A stretch of DNA of 64,000 nucleotides from JBOGUF01 sp050696075 (GTDB lineage Bacteria > Chloroflexota > Chloroflexia > Thermomicrobiales > UBA6265): assembly GCA_050696075.1 (NCBI GenBank), contig JBOGUF010000149.1, forward strand, positions 24,965 through 88,964, read 5' to 3'. The notes beneath the pieces are model-generated. The model saw only the letters and a list, made by a program, of their open reading frames with translations, had not been told where the DNA came from and ran no database searches. A program made the translations under genes and the position numbers. This document shows positions 40,816 through 49,372 of this stretch, piece by piece. How positions within the stretch are numbered: the first letter of the stretch is position 1; the number at the start of each line of letters is the position of its first letter.

Positions 40816-41919
40816 GTGGCATCACGATCATCCCCAAGCACGTCGGCTAAGCAGGCGAAACAGACTCTGAACGGCAATGCGGTGGCGGATGCCCGCGCGG
40901 CAGGGCCGCGGTACGTTACCGACGCCAAGCCGGGCATCCGGCGGCAGCGGTCGGGACGCGGTTTCCGCTACCTGGATGCAAACGACAAGCCGGTGCGCGA
41001 CCAGGCGACACTGGCGCGGATCAAGGCGCTGGCGATCCCGCCGGCCTGGACCGACGTCTGGATCAGCCCGTCGCCGAGCGGTCACATCCAGGCGACCGGG
41101 CGGGACAACGCCGGGCGCAAGCAGTACCGCTACCACCCCGCCTGGCGAGAGGTGCGGGACGAGGCGAAGTACGTTCGGCTCGTCGCGTTCGGCCGGGCGT
41201 TGCCGGCGATCCGGGCGCGCGTAAGCGAGGACATGGGGCGGCGCGACTTGTCGCGCGACCGGGTAGTCGCGGCGGTCGTGCGGCTGCTCGAGGAAACGCT
41301 GATTCGGGTCGGCAACGAGGAGTACGCGCAAGCGAACCGCTCGTTCGGGCTGACGACGCTGCGCGACCGGCACGTCGAGGTGAACGGCGCCACGCTGCAC
41401 TTCCAATTCCGGGGCAAGGGCGGGAAGGAGCACGCGATCGAGTTGCACGACCCGCGGGTGGCCCGCGTCGTCCGGCGCTGCCGCGAGATCCCCGGCCAGG
41501 CGCTGTTTCAGTACCTCGACGAGGCGGGCGAGCGCCAGCTTGTCGACTCGGGCGACGTCAACGACTACCTGGGAGAGGTCGCGGGCGCGGAGTTCACGGC
41601 GAAGGACTTTCGGACCTGGGCGGGCACCCTCTCGGCTTGCCGCGCCTTCCTGGCGTGCGAACAGGCGACGTCGAAGACGGAGGCGGAACGGCTAGTCGTC
41701 GGCGTCGTCGACGAGGTGGCGGCGCACCTGGGCAACACCCGCGCCGTCTGCCGCCGCTGTTACATCCACCCGGCGGTGATCGACGCCTTTGTGGAGGGCA
41801 GCCTGGCCGCAGCCTTCGCGGCCGACGAGGAGGCGTCCGACGGGGAAGGACCGGAACTGACGGAGCGCGAGCGGGACCTGCTGAACTTCCTGGAAAAGGC
41901 GGCCAAGGCGAGCCGTTGA
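40816..41919 (+). CDS. Type IB DNA topoisomerase
   Basis: A 367-residue poxvirus-like topoisomerase IB that relaxes supercoils through a 3'-phosphotyrosyl bond. RGFRYLDANDKPVRDQATLA, then IPPAWTDVWISPSPSGHIQA and TGRDNAGRKQYRYHPAWREV form the N-terminal domain. The catalytic core has VGNEEYAQANRSFGLTTLRD, FQFRGKGGKEH, and AVCRRCYIHPAV with the active Tyr near residue 317. GTG start at 40816. Single gene. Confidence 0.92.
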   Translation: MASRSSPSTSAKQAKQTLNGNAVADARAAGPRYVTDAKPGIRRQRSGRGFRYLDANDKPVRDQATLARIKALAIPPAWTDVWISPSPSGHIQATGRDNAGRKQYRYHPAWREVRDEAKYVRLVAFGRALPAIRARVSEDMGRRDLSRDRVVAAVVRLLEETLIRVGNEEYAQANRSFGLTTLRDRHVEVNGATLHFQFRGKGGKEHAIELHDPRVARVVRRCREIPGQALFQYLDEAGERQLVDSGDVNDYLGEVAGAEFTAKDFRTWAGTLSACRAFLACEQATSKTEAERLVVGVVDEVAAHLGNTRAVCRRCYIHPAVIDAFVEGSLAAAFAADEEASDGEGPELTERERDLLNFLEKAAKASR

Positions 41920-41931
41920 CGGCCCACGACG

Positions 41932-42561
41932 TTACCCAAGCAGCTCTCGGACGATTTGGGCGACCGCCTTGCCGAGTTTTTCGTGTTCGCTTGATTCGAA
42001 GTGGATGCCGTCGAGGTCGGAGGAGACGATGACGCCGGCGGCGTCGAGGAAGGTGACGCCGGGATACCAGGAGGCGCACGCGCGGTAGTGGTAGGCGAAG
42101 TCGCGGGATTTTGGCTGGGCGCCGGCGAACATGTCGGCGAAGGCGGTGAGCGTGGCGACCGGGGGCGGGGCGATGAGGAGCACCTTGGGCGGTCCGCCGT
42201 CCGGACCGAACGGGGTGAGGCGGGCGAGATTGGCGAGGTAGGCGGCGCTTTCGGCGATGTCGGATGCGCTCCGGTGGAAGCGTTCCTTCAGGTCGTTGGC
42301 GCCGAGCATGATCGTGACCAGATCGAACGGGTGGTGCGATTCAAGGCAGGGTGGCAGGTAGTCGAGACCGTTGCGGTGCGGTTGGAGGGGGTCGTCGACG
42401 TTGGTCGTGCGGCCGTTGAGCCCTTCCTCGATCACGCGGTAATCGGGGCCGAGTTCCCGCTGGAGGACGCCGGGCCAGCGGGTGTCCGGGCCGAACCGGA
42501 GGTGGGTCGCCGGGTCGTAGCCCCAGGTGTTCGAATCGCCGAAGCAGACGACGGTCTTCAC
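41932..42561 (-). CDS. SGNH/GDSL-family hydrolase (arylesterase-like)
   Basis: A 209-residue esterase with all four blocks: Ser in VVCFGDSNTWGYDP, Gly in EEGLNGRTTN, Asn in TIMLGANDLKERF, and Asp/His in SSDLDGIHFESSEH. No signal peptide, so it is cytoplasmic. GTG 42561 has AAAGGAG six bases upstream. Close to the arylesterase/acyl-CoA thioesterase-like branch; substrate unknown. Confidence 0.9.
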   Translation of the reverse strand: MKTVVCFGDSNTWGYDPATHLRFGPDTRWPGVLQRELGPDYRVIEEGLNGRTTNVDDPLQPHRNGLDYLPPCLESHHPFDLVTIMLGANDLKERFHRSASDIAESAAYLANLARLTPFGPDGGPPKVLLIAPPPVATLTAFADMFAGAQPKSRDFAYHYRACASWYPGVTFLDAAGVIVSSDLDGIHFESSEHEKLGKAVAQIVRELLG

Positions 42562-42670
42562 GCGGTGCTCCTTTGCCGATCAGGATCGGTGTGACCGGCG
42601 CAGGATACCCGCGTCGTTTCTGCCGGCCAAGACCCCTTGCCGAAACCTCGATCAGTTCCTATTCTCTGTT

Positions 42671-42707
<37 letters not shown>

Positions 42708-42882
42708 AGTGATGACCATGCGGTGCGCCAATCCGCCGGGGGCGACTGTGGACGGCAAGCCCGGCTGGTGCTACATCGATATGAGCGATCTCCCGCTGTC
42801 CTGAGACGTTTGCGTGCGTGGACAGCGGGGGTGGGCGCCGAGGAAGCGACCCCCTCCCGGTTTTTTCGGGGGTAGCTTGCAC

Positions 42883-44169
42883 ATGGTCAATCGACGATGG
42901 GTCCGCCTCGGCGGCCTCTGGCGGCACGCCGACTTCCGGCGGTTTTGGGCTGCCGAGACAATTTCGCAATTCGGCTCCCACATCACGCTCCTTGTCCTGC
43001 CGCTGATGGCGGTGATCAGCCTCGACGCTTCTCCCTTCGAGATGGGCCTACTGACGGCGATGGGAACGCTGCCGTTCCTGCTCGTCGGCCTCTTCGTCGG
43101 GGTCTGGGTGGATCGGATGCGGCGGCGGCCAATCATGGTCATCACCGACGTCGGCCGGGCGGCGGTGCTGCTCGTGATCCCGGTCGTCGCCTGGTTCGAC
43201 CGGCTGAACATGGGCGTGCTCTACACCGTCGCGTTCCTGGTCGGGGTGCAAACGGTCTTCTTCGACGTCGCCTACGCCTCGTACGTACCGTCGCTGGTGC
43301 GGCGGGAGCGGTTGGTCGATGCGAACAGCAAGTTGCAGGCGTCGGCTTCGGTGGCGCAGGTCGCCGGGCCGGGTCTGGGCGGCGTGCTGGTTGGGTTGAT
43401 CACCGCGCCGGTGGCGATCCTGCTCGACGCCTGCTCGTTTCTCCTCTCGGCGCTCTTTCTGCGGCGAATCGAGACGGATGAGGCGGAACCGGAGCGGGCC
43501 GCGGAACGCCAGCCGATGCTGCGCCAGATCCGCGAGGGGCTGGCCGTGGTCGGGTCGGACCGGGTGCTCCGGGCACTGGTCGGAACGAGCGCGGTCAACA
43601 CGTTTGCGGGCTACATCTTCCTCTCGGTCTACATCCTCTTCATGTCGCGCGAGTTGAACCTGGGGGCGACGGCAATCGGGGTGGTGCTAGCGACCGGGGG
43701 CGTCGGCGCGTTCATCGGCGCGATGCTTGCGGGGCCGGCGGCGCGGCGCTTTGGACAGGGGCCGGCGCTGATTCTCGGCCAGTTTCTCTTCGGCGCGACC
43801 GGGCTGACGGTGCCGCTGGCGATCTTCATTCCGAGCGTGGCGTTGCCGCTGGTGATCGCCGCGGAGTTCCTCCAATGGCTGACGCTGCTGATCTACAGCG
43901 TGAATGCGGTCAGCCTGCGGCAGGCAATCACGCCCGACCGCCTCTTGGGGCGGGTGAACGCGACGGCTCGATTTGTCGCCACGGGGGCGCAGCCGATCGG
44001 CTCGCTGGCCGGCGGCGCGCTGGGTGGGTTGATCGGGGTGCCGATGACGCTGGTGGTGGGGGAGATCGGGATGTTCGTCGCCGTCGCCTGGCTGCTCTGG
44101 TCGCCGGTGCGGGCGATCCGGCAGGCGGTGGTGGTGGAGGAGCCGGCAGCCGTCACGGCTGCCGCGTGA
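42883..44169 (+). CDS. MFS transporter (EntS/MFS_3-like exporter)
   Basis: A 428-residue inner-membrane protein with about 12 helices. HADFRRFWAAETISQFGSHI is the N-terminal motif of the enterobactin-exporter-like group. The loop GVWVDRMRRRPIMVITDVGR is the MFS motif A, and ANSKLQASASVAQVAGPGLG is typical of MFS_3. The substrate (drug or siderophore) is unknown. ATG 42883 is used; an upstream extension is G/P-rich and overlaps a hairpin (CCCCCTCCCGG-TTTTTT-CGGGGG, around 42850). Confidence 0.88.
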   Translation: MVNRRWVRLGGLWRHADFRRFWAAETISQFGSHITLLVLPLMAVISLDASPFEMGLLTAMGTLPFLLVGLFVGVWVDRMRRRPIMVITDVGRAAVLLVIPVVAWFDRLNMGVLYTVAFLVGVQTVFFDVAYASYVPSLVRRERLVDANSKLQASASVAQVAGPGLGGVLVGLITAPVAILLDACSFLLSALFLRRIETDEAEPERAAERQPMLRQIREGLAVVGSDRVLRALVGTSAVNTFAGYIFLSVYILFMSRELNLGATAIGVVLATGGVGAFIGAMLAGPAARRFGQGPALILGQFLFGATGLTVPLAIFIPSVALPLVIAAEFLQWLTLLIYSVNAVSLRQAITPDRLLGRVNATARFVATGAQPIGSLAGGALGGLIGVPMTLVVGEIGMFVAVAWLLWSPVRAIRQAVVVEEPAAVTAAA

Positions 44170-44214
44170 CGGGACGAGTCCTCATTGCATTCGGAATGGC
44201 GGGGTGTGTTGCGG

Positions 44215-44358
44215 TTAGGGTCTGTTTGAAAAGCTCCGTCATGCTGAGGCGAAGCCGAAGCATCCCCGCGCGAAGCGCCGCGCTGGCGGTGAGGCACGCG
44301 GCGTCGCCGGGGGATGCCCTTCGGTGCCTCAGCATGACGGTGTGCAAACGCGCCCTAA
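44215..44358. repeat. MITE-like hairpin element, copy M2
   Basis: 144 bp with ends TTAGGG and CGCCCTAA and inner arms CCGTCATGCTGAGGC...GCCTCAGCATGACGG around CATCCCC...GGGGATG. Same family as 21430-21587. Its right end overlaps the subtilase stop codon (TAG of ATTAGGGC). Confidence 0.82.
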
Positions 44359-45905
44359 TCGTCTGACTCCTCGGAATCCTCTGAATCGTCGGATTCGTCA
44401 TCGTCGTCGTCCGCCTCTTCGGTGACCGTCGCGGTCGGCTCTGGCGGCGTGGTTGGTTCGATGGTGGGGGTTGGTTCGATCGTCGCGGTCGGCTCCGCCG
44501 TTGGGCTGGCCGCGAGGGTGGCGGTGGGCTCGGCGGTGGGGCTGGCGACTTCGTCCGCCGCGGCGACGGTCGGACAGTCGACGGCGGCGACGACGTCGAG
44601 CCGACCGGCGCCGAGCAGACCGACAAAGCTCGGATTGGCGCCGTCGACGTCGACGGCGGTCGCCTGGAGTTGGGCGTTCACCTCGGCGGCCGACCAGCCG
44701 GGGTTCTGGGACAAGAGCAGCGCGGCGGCGCCGGAGACGAACGGCGTCGCCATGCTCGTCCCGCTCCAGGTGGCGTAGCCGCCGCCCGGCACGGTGCTGG
44801 CGATGCCGGTGCCCGGCGCGCTCACGGCGAGCGCGGGGTGGAAGTTGCTGAAGGCGCTCTTCAGGTCTTGCGCGTCGGTCGCGGCGACGCCGAGGGCGAC
44901 GCCGCCACTGGCGGGATATTCCTCGGGCTCGAATCGGTTGAGGTTGCCGGCGGCGGCGGTGACGATGATGCCTCGCCCGGCCGCGTCGGCGACCGCCTCC
45001 TCGGTGACGATGGCATCGTGGGTCGAGCCAAGACTCAGGTTGATGACGCGGGCGCCGTGGTCGATCGCATAGTAGATCGCGGCGGCAAGGAAGAAAGCGT
45101 CGCCGCCGCCGTCGCTGTCGAGTGCCTTGACCGGGAGGATGGAGGCGCCGGGGGCGGTCAGGACGATGGTGCCGGCGACGTGGGTGCCGTGCCCGACCAT
45201 CTCGTCGACGAAGCCGTCGCCGTCGTCGTCGATGCCGTTGCCGACGTCGGCCACGTTGCCGTTCTGCTCGAAGACGTTCCAGCCGGTTGCCAGGACGCGC
45301 CCAGCGAAGACGGGGTGCGCGGCGTCGATGCCGGTGTCGATCACGGCGACAACGACCCCGTCACCGCGGGCGCAATCGTGCGCCGCGGGCAGGCCGAGGA
45401 GGTCGGACGCGTACTGGCCGTTGTAGGCGCCGGCGTCCGCGCCGCCGCTGGTGAAGAAGTAACCTGGGCGCCCCTCCGGCGCCTGGCTGGTGAAGTTCAG
45501 CTCCGCCCAGACTGCCGCCGGGTCGTCCTCCAGTGTGTCCGCGAGGTCTTCCTCGTCGACACTGTCCGGCAGGCGCAGCAGGTAGATGCCGCGTGAGGCG
45601 ATGTCGGCGATAACGGAGGCGCCATGGCGGCTGTTGAAGGCGGCAACATCGGCGCCGGGGGCGAGTCGCACGATCGCTTGGTCGGCGCGGAAGCGGTCCA
45701 CCGTTGGGTCGTCGTCATCGTCATCGTCGTCATCATCGGCGTCGTCGTCGTCGCTGTCCTGATGGCGCGCGAGATCGCCCGCGCGTGCCCCGCCATCGGG
45801 CGCGGCGAAGCCCGCCACGGTGGCGATGGCCGACCAGAACGGCACGATCAGCAGACAGGCCATCAGCGCGAGGATGCTCACGCGCCGCACGGTACGCTCA
45901 ACCAT
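44355..45905 (-). CDS. Secreted subtilisin-like serine protease (S8)
   Basis: A 516-residue exported protease. A signal peptide (VSILALMACLLIVPFWSAIA) is followed by an Asp-run and an inhibitor-like propeptide. The triad is complete: Asp in VVAVIDTGIDAAHP, His in VGHGTHVAGTIV, Ser in WSGTSMATPFVSGAAAL; GIDDDGDGFVDEM looks like a calcium loop. The C-terminus carries (S/I)PTAEPTAT-type repeats and a Glu/Asp/Ser tail. ATG 45905 has GGAG nine bases upstream; a GTG three codons earlier is possible. The stop codon lies in a MITE-like element. Confidence 0.92.
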   Translation of the reverse strand: MVERTVRRVSILALMACLLIVPFWSAIATVAGFAAPDGGARAGDLARHQDSDDDDADDDDDDDDDDPTVDRFRADQAIVRLAPGADVAAFNSRHGASVIADIASRGIYLLRLPDSVDEEDLADTLEDDPAAVWAELNFTSQAPEGRPGYFFTSGGADAGAYNGQYASDLLGLPAAHDCARGDGVVVAVIDTGIDAAHPVFAGRVLATGWNVFEQNGNVADVGNGIDDDGDGFVDEMVGHGTHVAGTIVLTAPGASILPVKALDSDGGGDAFFLAAAIYYAIDHGARVINLSLGSTHDAIVTEEAVADAAGRGIIVTAAAGNLNRFEPEEYPASGGVALGVAATDAQDLKSAFSNFHPALAVSAPGTGIASTVPGGGYATWSGTSMATPFVSGAAALLLSQNPGWSAAEVNAQLQATAVDVDGANPSFVGLLGAGRLDVVAAVDCPTVAAADEVASPTAEPTATLAASPTAEPTATIEPTPTIEPTTPPEPTATVTEEADDDDDESDDSEDSEESDD

Positions 45906-46088
45906 TCGGGTCACTCCACTACCCTACAGCCGCTCCCGGACGGTTCCGCGACGTCGCCTGTCGGACCATGAGAAATGCCTGTCATGCAAGAAACATGCCC
46001 GGCACCGTTCGCTTAGGAGAGGCGCTATCGGCCGAGGAAAATACATCCGCGCCCGATCTTCCCTCCGTGTGGATAATCGCTTCACGGC

Positions 46089-46108
46089 GGGCACGGCACG
46101 ACGTGCCC
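46089..46108. promoter_or_regulatory. Hairpin upstream of the CoxL-like gene
   Basis: GGGCACG-GCACGA-CGTGCCC is a perfect 7-bp inverted repeat 20 bases before the start. It could be regulatory or a common interspersed repeat; only one copy is seen here. Confidence 0.4.
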
Positions 46109-46127
46109 CTACCGAGTGGGAAGAGGG

Positions 46128-48437
46128 ATGGAGAGCGGGACAGAACGCATTGGTTACGTAGGGCGGTCGATCCGGCGATTGGGGGACGAGCGGCTATTGC
46201 GTGGGGCGGGTCGTTTTGTGGACGACGTGCGGATTGCCGGCACGCTCCACGTCGCGTTTGCGCGCGGTCCAGTGGCGCATGGGGTGATCCGGTGGATTGA
46301 CGCGACGGCGGCGGCGCGTGTGCCCGGCGTCGTGGGTGTCTTCACCGGGGAGGAGGTCGCGGGGTGGGTCGAACCGGTGGGTGGCGGGGCGGATCTATTG
46401 CCGGGGCGTGAGTTGCGGCGGTATCCGCTCGCGGTCGCACGGGTGCGGTTCGTGGGGGATGCGGTCGCGGCAGTGGTGGCGGACGATCCGGCCGTTGCCC
46501 GCGACGCCGCGGACCGGATCGAAGTCGCCTACGACGAGTTGCCGGTGGTGGTCGACGCCGAGGCGGCGCTGGCCGCGGACGCGCCGCTGGTCTATCCGGG
46601 ATGGGGGAGCAACCTTGCCTTCCGCTGGCAGGTCGAAGCGGGCGACGTCGAGGACGCCTTCGCCCGGGCAGAGCGGATTGTTTCGATCCGGGTAGTCAAC
46701 CAGCGGGTCTACGCCGCTTTCCTCGAGCCGCGCGGGGTGCTGGCCAACCCGGAGCCGGGCGGTGATCTGACCGTTTGGGCCTCGACCCAAGGGCCGCACG
46801 GGTTGCGAACGGCGATTGCCGGCAGCCTGCGCGTTCCCGAGCACCGGTTGCGGGTGATCGCGCCGGACGTGGGCGGCGCGTTCGGCAGCAAGGGCGGGAC
46901 TTACCCTGAGTACCTGCTGATTCCCGCGCTGGCGATGCGGCTGGGGCGTCCGGTCAAGTGGATCGAGAGCCGGACGGAGAGCTTGCTGGCGACCAGCCAC
47001 GGCCGGGACCAGGTACAGCGGTTGCGGGCGGCGGTGGCGGCGGACGGCGAGATTTTGGGGGTCGACATCGAGATCGTCGCCAACCTGGGGGCGTACAACG
47101 CGGCGATGACCGGGCGGATGACGGGGTTGATGTCGGCCGGGCCGTACCGATTCCGCAATCTGCGCACGACGGTCCTGGGGGCGATGACGAATGTGACGCC
47201 GCTCGGCTCCTACCGCGGCGCGGGCCGGCCGGAGGGGGCCTACATGCTGGAGCGGCTGATCGAAGCGGTGGCGCGTGAGTTGGAGCTTGACTCGGCAGCG
47301 GTTCGTCGCCGCAACTTCATCCCGCCCGCGGCCTTCCCGTACCAGTCGCCAACCGGCGCGATCTACGACAGCGGCGACTACGACACGACGTTGACCGAAG
47401 CCCTGAGCCGGCTGGACTACGACGCCTTCCGAATGGAGCTAGCGGAGGCGCGGCGTGCCGGGCGGTTGGTCGGCGTCGGCATCGGCGTCTATTGCGAGTA
47501 TGCGGGGCCGGGTTGGGACACGGCGACGGTGCGGGTCAGCCCAAGTGGGGCGGTGACGGTGACGTCCGGAACCTCGCCGCACGGGCAGGGACAGGAGACG
47601 AGTTTGGCGCAGGTGGTCGCCGATCAGTTGGGGGTGACGCCGGATGACGTAGCGGTGCGGACCGGTGACACCGCGTTGACGCCGCAAGGGCTGGGCACCT
47701 TTGGCAGTCGCGGCACGTCGGTCGGCGGCTCGGCGATCCTGCTGGCGGCGCGGGAGGTCCACCAGAAGGCGCGACGGATTGCCGCGCACCTGCTGGAAGC
47801 GGCGGACGAGGACGTCGTCTTTGCCAATGGGCGCGTCGAGGTGCGGGGCGTGCCTAATCGGGGGATCGCGTTTGCCGACATCGCCCGCGCCGCGCACGCC
47901 TTCAACGGACCACCGGGCGGCGAGGAGCCGGGGCTGGAAGCGACGCGGACCTTTCTGCCGTCGAACAGGACGACCCCGTATGGGGTCCACCTGGCGGTGG
48001 TCGAGGTCGACCGCGAAACGGGCGAGGTAGCGTTGCAACGCTACCTGGCTGTCGACGACTGCGGCCCGCTGATCAACCCGCAATTGGTGGAGGGGCAGGT
48101 AGTGGGCGGGCTGGCGCAGGGGGTCGGCCAGGCGCTGTACGAGGCGATTGTCTTCGACGGTGCGGGGCAGCCGCTGACGGGCTCGTTCCTCGACTACGCC
48201 GTGCCGCGGGCGACGCAACTGCCGACCTTCGAGACCGCCCACACCGTGACGCCAAGCCCGTTCAACCCGCTCGGCGTCAAGGGGGTGGGCGAGGCCGGCA
48301 CGACGGGGGCGCCGCCGGCGGTGGTCAACGCGGTGCTGGACGCGCTGACCCCGCTCGGCGTGCGGCATCTGGATATGCCGCTGACGCCGGAGCGGGTGTG
48401 GCGGGCGATGAACGAGGCGTTAGGCGTTAGGCGTTAG
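46128..48437 (+). CDS. Molybdenum hydroxylase large subunit (form II CoxL-like)
   Basis: A 769-residue xanthine oxidase-family subunit binding molybdopterin cytosine dinucleotide. RIGYVGRSIRRLGDERLLRG is the N-terminus of CO dehydrogenase-type subunits. The active loop reads PLGSYRGAGRPEGAYMLERL, the YRGAGR of form II, not the form I CO oxidiser AYRCSFR. The end has NPLGVKGVGEAGTTGAPPAV with the catalytic Glu. No small (2Fe-2S) or medium (FAD) subunit gene is adjacent, so partners must lie elsewhere. The stop codon is in a heptamer array. Confidence 0.9.
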   Translation: MESGTERIGYVGRSIRRLGDERLLRGAGRFVDDVRIAGTLHVAFARGPVAHGVIRWIDATAAARVPGVVGVFTGEEVAGWVEPVGGGADLLPGRELRRYPLAVARVRFVGDAVAAVVADDPAVARDAADRIEVAYDELPVVVDAEAALAADAPLVYPGWGSNLAFRWQVEAGDVEDAFARAERIVSIRVVNQRVYAAFLEPRGVLANPEPGGDLTVWASTQGPHGLRTAIAGSLRVPEHRLRVIAPDVGGAFGSKGGTYPEYLLIPALAMRLGRPVKWIESRTESLLATSHGRDQVQRLRAAVAADGEILGVDIEIVANLGAYNAAMTGRMTGLMSAGPYRFRNLRTTVLGAMTNVTPLGSYRGAGRPEGAYMLERLIEAVARELELDSAAVRRRNFIPPAAFPYQSPTGAIYDSGDYDTTLTEALSRLDYDAFRMELAEARRAGRLVGVGIGVYCEYAGPGWDTATVRVSPSGAVTVTSGTSPHGQGQETSLAQVVADQLGVTPDDVAVRTGDTALTPQGLGTFGSRGTSVGGSAILLAAREVHQKARRIAAHLLEAADEDVVFANGRVEVRGVPNRGIAFADIARAAHAFNGPPGGEEPGLEATRTFLPSNRTTPYGVHLAVVEVDRETGEVALQRYLAVDDCGPLINPQLVEGQVVGGLAQGVGQALYEAIVFDGAGQPLTGSFLDYAVPRATQLPTFETAHTVTPSPFNPLGVKGVGEAGTTGAPPAVVNAVLDALTPLGVRHLDMPLTPERVWRAMNEALGVRR

Positions 48438-48531
48438 GCGTTAGCACTTCCGTCGTGCCGGGCCAGATGCCTCGACGAACTCCGACGCTCGGCATGACGA
48501 TGCTGACGCCTGACGCCTAACGGCTGCTACG
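48416..48531. repeat. Inverted heptamer arrays between convergent genes
   Basis: Left arm 48416-48443: GGCGTTA four times. Right arm 48504-48531: TGACGCC twice, TAACGGC, TGCTACG. The left arm contains the TAG of the CoxL-like gene. The right arm contains the TAG (48529-48527) of the cupredoxin gene on the other strand. Confidence 0.85.
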
Positions 48532-49063
48532 CCACTCTTCGCTGTCGGATCGCGACCACGAACAGTACGGTCGCGGCGGCGCCGAGCGCGAGGAGCAGCG
48601 AGGTCGAGTCGCCGAGGGCGGTAGTGCCGGCGCCGGTTGCAGGCACCTGGGTTGGGGCGCTGCCGTCGTCTGCCGCGGGATCGGGCGCGGGATCGGGCGC
48701 GGGATCGGCGGCGCCGGTGACGACGACGACGGCGGTCATGTTGGGATGGATGGCGCAGAAGTAGCTGTAGGTGCCGGGCGTGTCGAAGGTCAGGCTATAG
48801 GTATCCCCTTGGCCGAGGTTGCCGGAGTCGAATGAGCCGTCGTCGGCGGTGACGGTGTGCGGAGCCGAGTCGTTGTTGGTCCAGGTGACCGTGGTGCCCA
48901 CCGAGACGGTGATCGAGCCCGGCGCGAAGGCGAAGCCTTCGATTGCGACCGATGAATCCTGGGCGCGAGTCGTCCCCCCGCTGGAGATGACAAGCAGGGC
49001 CACGGCCATCGTAATCGCCGTCACGAGCGACAGCATCGCCCGTGGGGAATGCAGTCGGGTCAT
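48527..49063 (-). CDS. Secreted cupredoxin (plastocyanin-like) with C-terminal membrane anchor
   Basis: A 178-residue exported copper protein. After a signal peptide (LVTAITMAVALLVISSGGTT) comes a cupredoxin fold: IEGFAFAPGSITVSVGTTVT and WTNNDSAPHTVTADDG (His ligand). YSYFCAIHPNMTAVVVV supplies Cys, His and Met, completing a type 1 site. A Pro/Asp/Ala linker and a C-terminal helix (STSLLLALGAAATVLFVVAI) before RQRR anchor it. It could accept electrons from an extracytoplasmic enzyme. Confidence 0.92.
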   Translation of the reverse strand: MTRLHSPRAMLSLVTAITMAVALLVISSGGTTRAQDSSVAIEGFAFAPGSITVSVGTTVTWTNNDSAPHTVTADDGSFDSGNLGQGDTYSLTFDTPGTYSYFCAIHPNMTAVVVVTGAADPAPDPAPDPAADDGSAPTQVPATGAGTTALGDSTSLLLALGAAATVLFVVAIRQRRVA

Positions 49064-49372
49064 CGCTTCCCCCCATCATGTGGTTCTTCAGCGTGTGTGG
49101 CGTATCCCTCCGCGGGCATTCACCGCCCCGGGAACGGCGGCCCGTGCCAATACTACGCGGACGCCTTCGCGGTGGATGGGGCGTCCCCGGCGTGCCTTGG
49201 TCGGTTGACTTTCGGATAGACGCTGCCTATACTCCGGCTAAATCTGCAACCGTGTTTCACGATATAAAATCCTTCGCGTTTCATGGTTCCTGGGGACAGG
49301 CTCGGCGTTGCGCGTGGATGGGTGGATGGCGACGGTCGCGCATTGCGCGACCAATGCACCAAGGAGGCAACG
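49064..49372. other. Intergenic region with possible operon promoter
   Basis: No gene seen. An AT-rich patch around 49255-49272 contains TATAAA (49263-49268), a plausible -10 box for the operon starting at 49373. No convincing -35 was found. Confidence 0.4.

Noticed and set aside
48416..48531. CRISPR or telomere-like repeat
   Set aside because: Units are seven bases in tandem without spacers, and arrays are inverted pairs in many unrelated places, so neither description fits.
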